From: CALKMS01 sp036796755
Lineage (GTDB): Bacteria > Actinomycetota > Aquicultoria > SKW223 > CALKMS01
NCBI GenBank assembly: GCA_036796755.1
Contig: DAIRCJ010000020.1
Location: forward strand, 1 to 20,325
Direction of reading: 5' to 3'
Length of the DNA: 20,325 nucleotides
In this document: in pieces, positions 1 to 7,623 of the stretch
Layout of the letters: each line of letters begins with the position of its first letter
Numbering within the stretch: the stretch's first letter is position 1
Made by a program: the position numbers and the translations under genes
The notes under the pieces: generated by a model
What the model saw: the letters and a program-made list of their open reading frames with translations, nothing else
Told to the model about the DNA's origin: nothing
The model's database searches: none

Positions 1-27
1 GGATTTTTTTAAGGAAGCGTTTATCAT
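1..27 (-). CDS. 5' end of an unidentified gene running off the window
   Basis: Nine codons are visible on the minus strand, reading M-I-N-A-S-L-K-K-S and continuing past base 1. The start is supported by a strong Shine-Dalgarno sequence (AAAGGGGG at 40-33) five bases before the ATG at 27-25. Nothing can be said about the product. It is separated from the DUF3786 gene by about 190 AT-rich bases, so it may be a separate transcription unit. Confidence 0.55.
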
Positions 28-32
28 TTTTT

Positions 33-40
33 CCCCCTTT
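33..40 (-). promoter_or_regulatory. Shine-Dalgarno site of the partial gene at 1-27
   Basis: AAAGGGGG on the minus strand, five A residues before an ATG. It is the main evidence that a gene starts at base 27. Confidence 0.55.
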
Positions 41-215
41 GATTTTAATATGTCTAAAATGCTACCATAATTTTAAACTTAAAGAAAAAAAAAAGTGCAA
101 CTTAAAAAATTGCCTCAAAAATAATTTCTAAATTAACCAATCTCTATAGATTGCTTCCAAACTTCGCTATTTGCTTTTTTTGTACAGCTCATATCTTTAG
201 ACTGTAAAGCCACCT

Positions 216-842
216 TTAAATATTATTCAGCTCGATAAGCAGCAGCAAAGCCTTGCAAGTGTAAACCGCTATCGCCCAGAGAACATCAAGAGGAAAACAA
301 TTCTCGGCTGAAGCGGGAAAAAGAAAGTTGGCTTCCGAAGGAAGTTCTTCCTCTCCTTTCCAGAAAGAGATTACAACTGGCAATTCTGGCAAAGGAAAAA
401 ACTGATAAGCTAAGTCCGCGAGGGGAAAATCTAGACCATCCAATTTATAAGCTGCTTTTTTCAACTTATTTTCTTTTTTTTCAAGCGTGGAATTAAAATG
501 TCCAAGCAAATCAAAAAGCGGTAATTGATGACTGCCCCGAAAATAAGTTTCACCTCCTCTGAGACTCCGGTAAGAAATAAAATCGCTCCCGCTTTTATCA
601 GGTTTGAACCTCAACAAATAATTAAGGAAAACCGGGGTGAGAAGGTAACTAAATCTCTTGAGAAAAATATCTCCCAATTTATCCGAAGATTCTATCTTTT
701 TCTCCCCGGGATAAATTAGAAAACGCTGATTAAAAGAAGTTAGCTCAAAAGCTTTTAAATCCGGGAGATAATCAAGGCCTATACGGTTTTTCACTTCTTC
801 CGGTTTAGTCCTCTTTATCTCAAGCCAGATCTCGTCTGTCAC
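216..842 (-). CDS. DUF3786 domain protein
   Basis: A 208-residue soluble protein with no signal peptide or membrane segment. The layout matches my memory of DUF3786: a central G-G-E-x-Y-F-R-G-S-H-x-L-P block (about residues 96-108) and a C-terminal part with an F-W-x-G-x-E-E-x-P stretch, then P-L-D-V-L-W-A. DUF3786 proteins occur mainly in anaerobes and some relatives carry an extra Fe-S domain; this one has no cysteine cluster. Biochemical function is unknown. The GTG start (842-840) has AGGTAGG upstream. It follows the ABC permease by 54 bp in the same direction, so co-transcription is possible, but a hairpin lies in the gap. The family call is by recognition of conserved blocks, not by search. 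Confidence 0.7.
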   Translation of the reverse strand: MTDEIWLEIKRTKPEEVKNRIGLDYLPDLKAFELTSFNQRFLIYPGEKKIESSDKLGDIFLKRFSYLLTPVFLNYLLRFKPDKSGSDFISYRSLRGGETYFRGSHQLPLFDLLGHFNSTLEKKENKLKKAAYKLDGLDFPLADLAYQFFPLPELPVVISFWKGEEELPSEANFLFPASAENCFPLDVLWAIAVYTCKALLLLIELNNI

Positions 843-865
843 TTAACCTACCTTTTAAGCTCTTG

Positions 866-892
866 CCCAAAGGGTATCTTTGAGTATTTGGG
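866..892 (-). other. Hairpin between the ABC permease and DUF3786 genes
   Basis: On the minus-strand RNA, CCCAAA (892-887) can pair with TTTGGG (871-866) across a 15-base loop. An alternative inner hairpin CAAAG/CTTTG uses some of the same bases. No U-run follows, so it is not a standard intrinsic terminator. It could affect mRNA processing or be chance. Confidence 0.25.
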
Positions 893-896
893 TTGC

Positions 897-2093
897 CTAT
901 TCATATCTCAAAGCCACAATCGGGTCAACTCTGGCCGCTTTGTAGGCGGGATAAACCCCGAAGAAAATTCCCACTCCTGAAGAGAAAACAAAAGCTAATA
1001 ATACCGACCAAAAAGTAACCTGAGTATTGACTAAAAATTTTTTAATCATTAAGGAACCGAGATAACCAAAAAAAATCCCCAGAACACCACCAACCAAACT
1101 TAAAGTTACTGACTCAATTAAAAACTGGAATAAAATGTCTGAAGTTTTTGCTCCTACGGCCTTTCGTATTCCTATCTCTCGGGTTCTCTCAGTTACAGAC
1201 ACAAGCATGATGTTCATTATCCCAATCCCACCAACCAGAAGAGAAATACCGGCAATCCCTCCCAGCATCAAAGTCAAAGTGCCAAAAATAGAACCAAAAA
1301 CGGAAAGAATTTCTCCCTGAGTAACAACAGAAAAATCATCCGGCTCCAGATAACGGCGTAAAGTACGATTTATTTTTTGTTTGGCTGTCTCCAGATTTTC
1401 AGTCTTATTAACTTTGGCCAAAATATAAGAAGCATATTTAACATCCAGGGCTTTTTGAGCAGTAGTGAAAGGAACGAAAACAATATTATCCATTTCATAA
1501 CCAAAGAAAGACCCTTTCTTTTCCATAATTCCAATGACCATAAAAGGCTGATGGTTAATCGTTATCTTCTTTCCCAAGGGATTCTCCCAGCCAAAAAGTT
1601 CCTTCCTGGTTTTTTCCCCAATTAGACAGACATTTCGTGCACTGAGGTAGTGAGAGCTGTTGATAAATGTTCCCGTTTCGGCTTTAAAGTTGCGGGCTCG
1701 GGTAAAATCGGGCGCCACTGCCATTACCGTTGTCCTTAAGCTCTTTCCCCGATAAGCAACCTTTGCCGGAATTTCAGCCGAGGGAGAAACCGCTACCAGT
1801 TCAGGAATTTTTTTAAGTGCTTCAACCTGCTCCAGAGTAAACTTAGGAACAGCCATACCTGCTGAATGTCCCCCTCCAGCTTTCAGCTCAACTCGACCGG
1901 GAACGATATTTAAAAGGTTGGCTCCCAGTCCTTGAATCTGCCCGGTTACTTCTTCAGCCACTCCCTGACCAATAGAGACCAGTAAAATTACTGAGGCAAC
2001 GCCAATAATCACCCCCAACATAGTCAAAAGGGACCGAGCCTTATTGGCTCTGATGGCTTCAAAAGCAATCAAAAAGGCTTCAAAAAACTTCAA
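897..2093 (-). CDS. MacB-like ABC transporter permease (FtsX family)
   Basis: A 398-residue inner-membrane protein with the MacB/LolE-type layout: one N-terminal membrane helix (about 17-42), a periplasmic core domain (about 45-265) and three C-terminal helices (about 270-300, 320-350, 360-385). The segment before the second of these reads E-R-T-R-E-I-G-I-R-K-A-V-G-A-K, a hallmark of FtsX-type permeases. It should work as a mechanotransmission unit with the ATPase and adaptor upstream, exporting a peptide, lipid, toxin or drug; the substrate is not evident. The start is TTG (2093-2091) behind GGAGG with a four-base spacer. It overlaps the ATPase stop by 4 bp, which points to translational coupling. 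No outer-membrane TolC-like gene is present here. Confidence 0.9.
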   Translation of the reverse strand: MKFFEAFLIAFEAIRANKARSLLTMLGVIIGVASVILLVSIGQGVAEEVTGQIQGLGANLLNIVPGRVELKAGGGHSAGMAVPKFTLEQVEALKKIPELVAVSPSAEIPAKVAYRGKSLRTTVMAVAPDFTRARNFKAETGTFINSSHYLSARNVCLIGEKTRKELFGWENPLGKKITINHQPFMVIGIMEKKGSFFGYEMDNIVFVPFTTAQKALDVKYASYILAKVNKTENLETAKQKINRTLRRYLEPDDFSVVTQGEILSVFGSIFGTLTLMLGGIAGISLLVGGIGIMNIMLVSVTERTREIGIRKAVGAKTSDILFQFLIESVTLSLVGGVLGIFFGYLGSLMIKKFLVNTQVTFWSVLLAFVFSSGVGIFFGVYPAYKAARVDPIVALRYE

Positions 2094-2857
2094 TTTTCCT
2101 CCGGTTCGCTTCCCAAACTATTTTTTTCTTTCTCAAAGTAATCTTTATCAGAGTAAAAAATTGCCCCTTCAACCAGCTCATCGCTTACAATTTTCCCATC
2201 AAGAAGTTTAACAATTCTTTCAGCCTGGCGAGCCACATATTCTTCGTGAGTTACCAGAATAATGGTTATTCCTTTACGGTTGAGGTCTTTTAAAATCCTT
2301 AAAACTTCATTTCCAGCTGTCGTATCAAGATTTCCAGTTGGCTCGTCAGCCAGAATAATAGAAGGGTTAGTAACCAGAGCGCGGCTGATAGCAACCCGCT
2401 GCTGCTGACCACCCGAAAGCTGAGAAGGGAAGTGATGAAGGCGATTTCCAAGTCCAACTGCTTCCAGTGCTTTTGTAGCTCGCTCCCTCCTTTCTTTCGG
2501 CGAAACCCCCTGATAAATCAAGGGGAGCTCTACATTTTTTAAAGCAGTTGCCCGAGGCAAGAGATTAAACGATTGAAAGACAAAACCTATTTCCTTATTT
2601 CTCAGGCGAGCCAGTTCAACCTCGGAAAGATCAGCAGTGTTCTTCCCTCTAATTAAAACCTGGCCCGAAGTAGGTTTATCAAGACAGCCAAGAAGGTGCA
2701 TTAAAGTAGACTTTCCAGAACCCGAAGGCCCCATAATTGAAACATACTCGCCTTTCCTGACCGAAAAGGAAATTCCCTTTAAAGCCGGGATTTCCACTCC
2801 ATCAAGACGGTAAATTTTGACCAGGTCAATAACTTCAATAACTTTTTCTTCCGACAA
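2090..2857 (-). CDS. MacB/LolD-type ABC transporter ATP-binding protein
   Basis: A 255-residue ATPase with all core motifs: Walker A G-P-S-G-S-G-K-S (43-50), Q-loop around Q95, signature L-S-G-G-Q-Q-Q-R (147-154), Walker B ending I-I-L-A-D-E-P-T-G-N-L-D (167-178) and switch H204. The A-D-E-P-T-G-N-L-D form and the short length place it with the LolD/MacB/FtsE group that partners FtsX-fold permeases. The start is TTG (2857-2855), two bases after the adaptor stop, with only a weak Shine-Dalgarno, so translation is probably coupled. The tail after about residue 225 is acidic and unlike the core. Confidence 0.93.
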   Translation of the reverse strand: MSEEKVIEVIDLVKIYRLDGVEIPALKGISFSVRKGEYVSIMGPSGSGKSTLMHLLGCLDKPTSGQVLIRGKNTADLSEVELARLRNKEIGFVFQSFNLLPRATALKNVELPLIYQGVSPKERRERATKALEAVGLGNRLHHFPSQLSGGQQQRVAISRALVTNPSIILADEPTGNLDTTAGNEVLRILKDLNRKGITIILVTHEEYVARQAERIVKLLDGKIVSDELVEGAIFYSDKDYFEKEKNSLGSEPEEN

Positions 2858-2859
2858 GG

Positions 2860-3894
2860 TTACCAGCTTACCCTGCTTCCTTCAGTTAAAAAAGGAGGCG
2901 GATTAACTACCACCAGATCCCCTTCTTTTAACCCCTTTTTCACTTCCACATAATCGTTTGTGGAGTAACCCAGCTCCACTTTTTTCTTAACCACAGTTCT
3001 TTCCTTCCGGTTAACCTGAAAAACAAAGGTTGAGCTATCTTCAACCACCGCATCTATGGGAATTACTAAAACTGAAGAGAGCTTTCCGGTATTAATTTCT
3101 ACATCTCCGCTTAAGCCCTCCCTTAACTGGTTTAAGTCAAAGCCAACAATTTGAATATCAACGGGAAAAACCCTGGCTCCCGTTTCCGTCTGGACAAAAC
3201 TAACTCCTATTTCCTTAACTTTACCAGCAAAAATCCTATCCGGAAAGGCATCAAAAGTAATTTCTGCCGGGGCGCCGACCTCAATTTTCTCAATGTCGGT
3301 TTCGTCAATCTCGGCCCGGACAACATAAGAAGAGGGATCGATGAGGTTAAGAAGAGGGGTGCCCGCCATTACTTCCGAACCAGCATTCAGCTTGATTGAA
3401 GTTACCACCCCAGCAATGGGAGCTTTAACTTCAGCTTTTTCCAGATTAAGTTTGGCAAGGTCAAGAGCAGCTTGAGCTCTTTTGACCTCCCCTTCAGCTG
3501 CTTTTAAGTCTTCTTCGCTTGCTGCTCCCTTATCTTTAGCCTTCTTTACCTTGTCTCTTTGAGCCACTGCCGCGTCATAAGCCCCCTGAGCCTGCTCTAC
3601 CTGATACTGAAGCTCTTTATCATCAAAAACAACTAAAACCGCTCCTTTTTCTACTTTTTGTCCTTCAGAAACTTTCACTTCAGCAATTTTCCCGTTTAAA
3701 GGAGAAGCAACTTCAACCTTATTCTTGGCGACGGTTTGATGAGAAGCAGTTATGGTGATATTTAGGTCCTGCTTTTTGACTTCTTTCACCTCGACCTTTT
3801 CTCCTTTAAACCAGCGGGTATAAAAATTCAAGCCCGCATAGGCAAGAACAAGGACAATAACAGTCAGCAGTAAAAGCCAGAAAATCTTCTTCAA
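2860..3894 (-). CDS. Membrane fusion (HlyD/MacA-type) adaptor protein
   Basis: 344 residues with an N-terminal signal anchor (about 4-22) and then the standard adaptor order: a first barrel strand and lipoyl half-motif (about 45-75), an alpha-helical coiled-coil hairpin (about 80-155, rich in A, K, E and Q), the second lipoyl half (V-K-A-P-I-A-G-V-V, about 156-164), a beta-barrel domain and a membrane-proximal domain. It would link the MacB-like permease to an outer-membrane channel or, in a cell without one, act as a substrate-binding collar. First gene of a three-gene unit; the start TTG (3894-3892) sits five bases after a near-perfect AGGAGG. Substrate unknown. Confidence 0.9.
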   Translation of the reverse strand: MKKIFWLLLLTVIVLVLAYAGLNFYTRWFKGEKVEVKEVKKQDLNITITASHQTVAKNKVEVASPLNGKIAEVKVSEGQKVEKGAVLVVFDDKELQYQVEQAQGAYDAAVAQRDKVKKAKDKGAASEEDLKAAEGEVKRAQAALDLAKLNLEKAEVKAPIAGVVTSIKLNAGSEVMAGTPLLNLIDPSSYVVRAEIDETDIEKIEVGAPAEITFDAFPDRIFAGKVKEIGVSFVQTETGARVFPVDIQIVGFDLNQLREGLSGDVEINTGKLSSVLVIPIDAVVEDSSTFVFQVNRKERTVVKKKVELGYSTNDYVEVKKGLKEGDLVVVNPPPFLTEGSRVSW

Positions 3895-3931
3895 ACCTTC
3901 CTCCTTTCAACAGGGCATGCGATGTTTTTAG

Positions 3932-3959
3932 TTTAAATTATAAAACCCTATTTTGCCAA
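3932..3959 (-). promoter_or_regulatory. Possible promoter of the MacAB-like operon
   Basis: On the minus strand TTGGCA (3959-3954) is followed after 16 bases by TTTAAA (3937-3932). A perfect TATAAT at 3942-3937 overlaps this site but lacks a -35 at normal distance. It lies in the 139-bp gap between nrfA and the adaptor gene, which suggests that the transporter has its own promoter. Confidence 0.35.
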
Positions 3960-4033
3960 ACGATAAAACGAAACTAAAAGGAAAAAACTATGATAGATAA
4001 ATAAATCTTAAAAACCTAAATAAAAAAAGTAAA

Positions 4034-5527
4034 CTAAAGGCCAAGTGATTTTCGAGAATTTATTTTCTCTTGAATCCCAAAGGGGTCTTTAAATTCCTGT
4101 TCGGGTTTAAAGTTTAGTTTTTTCTCTCCCCGACCAGTTAGGTACTTCTTTAAATCAAGTTGAAAATCAGAGGAAACTTCCACTCCTTCCTTGGCTAAAA
4201 CCTGGCGGAGAAGGCTCTCAGATCTTGAAGCAAAAGCAATAGCATCACCTAAAATTCTTTCCCCTTCAGTTGGATTGTGGAAGCCAACTGAATTTTCGGC
4301 GCCCATAAAGACCACCCTGTAAAAAGCTTCTTCGTAAAAACTCTTAGCTTTCCTGTACAATCCTTTGTCGAAAGTTTTTCCCTTAGCTTGTTCTTTGTGG
4401 AGAAGCTCGAAAAGCTTAGCCACCCGGGCTGTTTGATACCCAGCTCTTAAGAGCAAACTCATCGTCCTATCCTGAATTAGCAAAACCTCCTTTTTTAACT
4501 GATCCACTGGTTGAAGATGGCAAAATCGACAAGCTCTCAACCCGTTTTTAAGGGGACTCATAATATTGTGGTCAGAAATTTTTGAACCTTCAACAAGTTT
4601 ATAAGGCATATGACAGTCAGCACAAGAAACACCGGCATTCCAGTGAACACTTCTGTAGGAGAAGAATTCGAACTCAGGGTGCCGAATATAACCGAGCTTA
4701 AAACCAGTTACTTCCTGCTTCCACTCTTTAAAAGAAGGGCTGCTTTCAATGATTTCAATTATGTTCTCGATTGAAATGGCACCCCATCTGCTTTTTTGCC
4801 AAGGAAAAAAAACGCCTGTTGATTTCATTTCCTTATCTTTGGAAACAATGTAGGTTACATGGCACTGAGCACAAACCAGCGATCTCATCTCCTGGTGGTT
4901 AAACTTTTTCTTCCTAAAAGCCTGAACCGCTTCTTTAAGTGTCCAGCGAGAGATATTTAACTTCATTGTCTTTCCTTCATGGCAATCGATACAGGTAGCT
5001 CCAAGCTCGCGATAATTCTCAGGTATTTTTTTGACAGCTTCAAAGTAGGGCATTGAGTAGTAGGTTTTCCCCAGCTGTTTTTCTAACCTTCCCGCATAGG
5101 GGGACTTACAGGTAAGACAAACACCACCAGCTTTCAACCGCGAGGGGTCAATACTCAGCTGATCCTTCATCATATAGAAATGGCCTCGTGGTTCGTTATA
5201 CTCAACTCCAAAGCCCCAACCCTTATAAAGTAAAGCCATAAAAGGAAATTCGCTGAGTTTATCATATATAACTTTATCTTTATCCCAACCTCTTTTGTAC
5301 TTACTTAAACCCTCGAGCCGAGGTTCACGAGTTTCCAACCATGACCGATATTCCAAAGGATAAGTTCTGCCCCAAACCGAGGGTTCATACTCACCAGCGG
5401 GCACAGATTTAATTTTAATTGCCCTTGGCTTTGCTGGAGCGCAGCCAAAAATTGAAATCATCAATAAAAGCCCGATTAAAAGTGCTAAAAGTAAAAAAAT
5501 TAACCGCTTCATCCCGCCCCCCTTCAT
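4034..5527 (-). CDS. nrfA: Cytochrome c nitrite reductase, catalytic subunit (pentaheme, ammonia-forming)
   Basis: A 497-residue pentaheme enzyme reducing nitrite to ammonium with six electrons. Heme 1 is the diagnostic lysine-ligated site C-L-T-C-K (137-141); the others are CxxCH at 179-183, 219-223, 302-306 and 333-337. Tyr226, three residues after the third heme histidine, matches the active-site Tyr. The H-P-E-F-E and D-H-x-x-x-S-P blocks of NrfA are present. The usual calcium ligands are changed: the Glu before the active-site Tyr is Thr225, and the K-x-Q before H-P-E is Y-I-R (280-282). This resembles the calcium-independent NrfA subclass. The N-terminus has a lipoprotein-like signal (I-F-G-C, Cys29). 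The ATG overlaps the nrfH stop by 4 bp; a second ATG at 5512, behind AAGGGGGG, is an equally good start and begins the signal peptide cleanly. Confidence 0.95.
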   Translation of the reverse strand: MKGGGMKRLIFLLLALLIGLLLMISIFGCAPAKPRAIKIKSVPAGEYEPSVWGRTYPLEYRSWLETREPRLEGLSKYKRGWDKDKVIYDKLSEFPFMALLYKGWGFGVEYNEPRGHFYMMKDQLSIDPSRLKAGGVCLTCKSPYAGRLEKQLGKTYYSMPYFEAVKKIPENYRELGATCIDCHEGKTMKLNISRWTLKEAVQAFRKKKFNHQEMRSLVCAQCHVTYIVSKDKEMKSTGVFFPWQKSRWGAISIENIIEIIESSPSFKEWKQEVTGFKLGYIRHPEFEFFSYRSVHWNAGVSCADCHMPYKLVEGSKISDHNIMSPLKNGLRACRFCHLQPVDQLKKEVLLIQDRTMSLLLRAGYQTARVAKLFELLHKEQAKGKTFDKGLYRKAKSFYEEAFYRVVFMGAENSVGFHNPTEGERILGDAIAFASRSESLLRQVLAKEGVEVSSDFQLDLKKYLTGRGEKKLNFKPEQEFKDPFGIQEKINSRKSLGL

Positions 5528-5970
5528 TGTTCAGCCTTTCTTAACAGTTGAATTTTATGAATTAAACTCCAATGGCAATCCCAGCAATATCTTCCGGCAA
5601 AATCAATCCGGGAAACGGTATAGTAATGGCACCTTAAGCAGTTTTCGCCAATCACTTTTTTAGCATGCTCGGAAGCTTTTATCTCTTCAGGAACCTTTCC
5701 AGTGTAAAAAAACACCAAGTCCTTTAAGCCATCAAAAGCTTTCCAAAAGTAATGAGAAAGGAAGTTATCATTAGGTAAATGACAATCAACACATTTAAAT
5801 AGTTGGTGGCTGGAAACTTCCCAGGCTTTCTTTTCTAATTCCATAACATGACATAATCCGCAAAAGTCACCGCTTTCGGTTTTTTCCGCTAAACGAGGAA
5901 GGCCAAAAGAAGCAAACCAAATAAGAAAAATCAGCAAAAAAAACATCAACAACAAGTAAAATAACCTCAT
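5524..5970 (-). CDS. nrfH: NrfH-type tetraheme quinol dehydrogenase
   Basis: 148 residues: an N-terminal membrane anchor (about 3-24) and a small periplasmic tetraheme domain of the NapC/NirT/NrfH family. CxxCH sites are at 37-41, 60-64, 111-115 and 129-133. The first is followed by V-M (CxxCHxM), the NrfH pattern in which a methionine can ligate heme 1. It oxidises menaquinol and passes electrons directly to NrfA, encoded next with a 4-bp overlap. I chose the ATG at 5970 over a TTG two codons upstream (5976), because AAGAGG (5982-5977) is six bases from the ATG but touches the TTG. At about 150 residues the size is normal for NrfH. Confidence 0.93.
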   Translation of the reverse strand: MRLFYLLLMFFLLIFLIWFASFGLPRLAEKTESGDFCGLCHVMELEKKAWEVSSHQLFKCVDCHLPNDNFLSHYFWKAFDGLKDLVFFYTGKVPEEIKASEHAKKVIGENCLRCHYYTVSRIDFAGRYCWDCHWSLIHKIQLLRKAEQ

Positions 5971-5994
5971 CCTCAACCTCTTTTAATTTTTTTA

Positions 5995-6003
5995 ATTTTA
6001 ACA
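5995..6003 (-). promoter_or_regulatory. Possible extended -10 promoter of nrfHA
   Basis: The minus strand reads TG-T-TAAAAT, an extended -10 element, 25 bases before the nrfH ATG. TTGTTA lies 20 bases upstream, too far for a standard -35. The position gives a short leader that includes the nrfH Shine-Dalgarno. No clear FNR-type palindrome is seen. Confidence 0.3.
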
Positions 6004-6070
6004 GTAATAAATAAGAATTGTAACAAGAGCTTCTGTAGAAAGAGAGATGCGGATTTCAAAAGGCAAAAAT

Positions 6071-7021
6071 TCAATCTGATTGAAAATTTGAGCAAGCCGG
6101 GACGTCCGGCAAGCATTGAGCAAAGCGAACAGCATTGCGAACAGCTTCTTTGCTAACTTCGACTGCTAACTCAGCTAACAGTTCAAATTCAGCTTCAACT
6201 TCTCCTGTGGCTAAAGCAAAACTGATGTCTCCATCAAAAGAGGTGTGAACCGGTCTGATTACTTGTGCCAAGGCATCCTGCACTCTTTGGGCTAGTAAAC
6301 AGGTTTTAAGCTTAGTCAATTGTGCATTGGTAGCCACTACCAACAAAGTAGTGTTGCCAAAAATTGATTGCATGGGCGAGATACCATATTTTTTAAGAGA
6401 AGCAAGGAACTTCCCTTCTTTGTTAATTGCCCCGGCTAAAACGGTTCCGTCTTCATTGTAAACATCTCCCAAAGCGTTTACTACCGCCAAAGCTCCAACT
6501 ACCAAGTTGCCAAATTCGGCAGAGGAGCTTCCCAAACCTCCTTTCATCCAGTACTCTGGACCAGCCCATTTGCCAACTGTAGCTCCCGTTCCTGCTCCGA
6601 CATTTCCCTGTTCAAACAAATCCTGTTTAGCCTCCTGGCAGGCCTGATAACCATTTTCAGAGGTAGGATAAGCCTCAGCGGAACCAAGATAAAGATCGTA
6701 AATTACGGCGGCCGGAACAATGGGAACCAAACCCCATTGAGTCTTAAAACCAACCCCTTCCTCTTTTAAAAACCTCATCACCCCATCAGCAGCGGCTAAA
6801 CCAAAAGCGCTACCGCCAGTTAGCAAAATAGCATGAACCTCTGAAACCGTCTTATAGGGGGAAAGTAAGGCTACTTCCCGAGTGCCCGGCGCACCTCCTC
6901 TTACTTCACAGCCACCAACCGTGCCGGGTGGTAAAAGAATTACAGTGCAACCTGTTATTTTATTTCTGTCGGTAAAATGCCCAATTTTCACCCCTTTAAC
7001 CTTGGTAATCAATTTTTTCAC
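6071..7021 (-). CDS. P1/DmpA-family (S58) self-processing peptidase or amidohydrolase
   Basis: 316 residues matching the DmpA/P1 fold of N-terminal-nucleophile hydrolases. The start is typical (G-V-K-I-G-H, about 10-15), followed by glycine-rich blocks R-G-G-A-P-G-T-R-E (41-49), L-T-G-G-S-A-F-G-L (67-75) and G-A-G-T-G-A-T-V-G-K (142-151). The segment G-N-T-T-L-L-V-V-A-T-N-A (222-233) resembles the NylC-type cleavage site. Maturation is therefore expected between Asn223 and Thr224, giving about 223- and 93-residue subunits with Thr224 as nucleophile. Family members cleave D- or beta-amino-acid peptides, nylon oligomers or small amides; the substrate here is unknown. The GTG at 7021 directly abuts its G-run, so TTG at 7012, about eight bases after GGGGG, is the better start. 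It follows the flavoprotein gene by 20 bp. Confidence 0.88.
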   Translation of the reverse strand: MKKLITKVKGVKIGHFTDRNKITGCTVILLPPGTVGGCEVRGGAPGTREVALLSPYKTVSEVHAILLTGGSAFGLAAADGVMRFLKEEGVGFKTQWGLVPIVPAAVIYDLYLGSAEAYPTSENGYQACQEAKQDLFEQGNVGAGTGATVGKWAGPEYWMKGGLGSSSAEFGNLVVGALAVVNALGDVYNEDGTVLAGAINKEGKFLASLKKYGISPMQSIFGNTTLLVVATNAQLTKLKTCLLAQRVQDALAQVIRPVHTSFDGDISFALATGEVEAEFELLAELAVEVSKEAVRNAVRFAQCLPDVPACSNFQSD

Positions 7022-7041
7022 CCCCCTTTTTTTCGCCTTCT

Positions 7042-7623
7042 CTATTTTTTTACCATTCGGCCCAGGGAAACCCCAATTTCCCGGGCTTTTTTTAAAGCCT
7101 CTCTTTCCTTTAAAATAGCTCCTTTCGCATCAATTCGGGGTAAATAAAGCTCAAAAGAGTAGTTAAAACCTGAAACAGCAAAAAATGCCTTAATAGTTTT
7201 TTTAACGCACTCAAAATAATCTGAGCGATCCATTCCTCCTACTACCAGTAAAGCAGCTGGCCTTTTTACATCAAAAGCCGGCCGATTTAAAAGGTAACGG
7301 GAAGCCCACCAAGCCTGGAAGCGGTCAATTACGGCTTTAAATTGAGCTGGGAAGTGACCAAAGAAAAGAGGGGAAGAAATTATTAAGCCCGCCGTCTCTT
7401 TTACTTTTTCATAAACATATTCCATATCATCTTTCAAGATGCAAACTCCGGTTTCCTCACAACCACCACACTCCTGACAGGGACTGATATTTAAATCTGT
7501 CAGAAAAACGGCTTCCGCTAAAAAGCCAGTTTCCCGCACCCCATCTAAAGCTGCTTCCAGGAGCAGACGAGAGTTACCCCCTTCCCGCGGGCTTCCAGCC
7601 AAACCTAAAACAAAACTTTTCAT
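7042..7623 (-). CDS. Iron-sulfur flavoprotein (Isf-type, flavodoxin fold)
   Basis: 193 residues. The N-terminal G-L-A-G-S-P-R-E-G-G-N-S is the FMN phosphate-binding loop of NADPH-dependent FMN reductase-like flavoproteins. Cysteines at 49, 52, 55 and 61 form the compact C-x2-C-x2-C-x5-C motif that binds a [4Fe-4S] cluster in archaeal-type iron-sulfur flavoproteins. The later S-S-P-L-F-F-G-H-F-P-A-Q-F-K stretch is also family-typical. It is probably a cytoplasmic electron carrier or reductase linking ferredoxin-like donors to an acceptor. The ATG overlaps the stop of the B12-radical SAM gene by 4 bp (ATGA), suggesting it supplies electrons to that enzyme; this is inference from context. Confidence 0.88.
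   Translation of the reverse strand: MKSFVLGLAGSPREGGNSRLLLEAALDGVRETGFLAEAVFLTDLNISPCQECGGCEETGVCILKDDMEYVYEKVKETAGLIISSPLFFGHFPAQFKAVIDRFQAWWASRYLLNRPAFDVKRPAALLVVGGMDRSDYFECVKKTIKAFFAVSGFNYSFELYLPRIDAKGAILKEREALKKAREIGVSLGRMVKK

Noticed and set aside
138..153. Palindrome CAATCT-CTAT-AGATTG as a terminator or operator near the left end
   Set aside because: Six AT-rich pairs, no T-run directly after it on either strand, and no repeat of it elsewhere noticed.
525..719. Plus-strand open frame inside the DUF3786 gene
   Set aside because: It is antisense to a gene with recognisable conserved blocks, has no good ribosome site and resembles no family. Similar plus-strand frames inside the ABC, nrf, rpiB, scpB and membrane-protein genes were left out for the same reason.
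6019..6027. TTGTTACAA upstream of nrfH as an FNR or HcpR-type operator
   Set aside because: It lacks the required spacer and full half-sites of TTGAT-N4-ATCAA or TTGTGA-N-TCACAA types.
6070..6086. Inverted repeat TTCAATC-A-GATTGAA followed by T residues at the end of the P1 hydrolase gene, as a terminator
   Set aside because: The stem is AT-rich and leaves a stable stem of only about five pairs after allowing a loop; the T-run is short. It is too weak to call.
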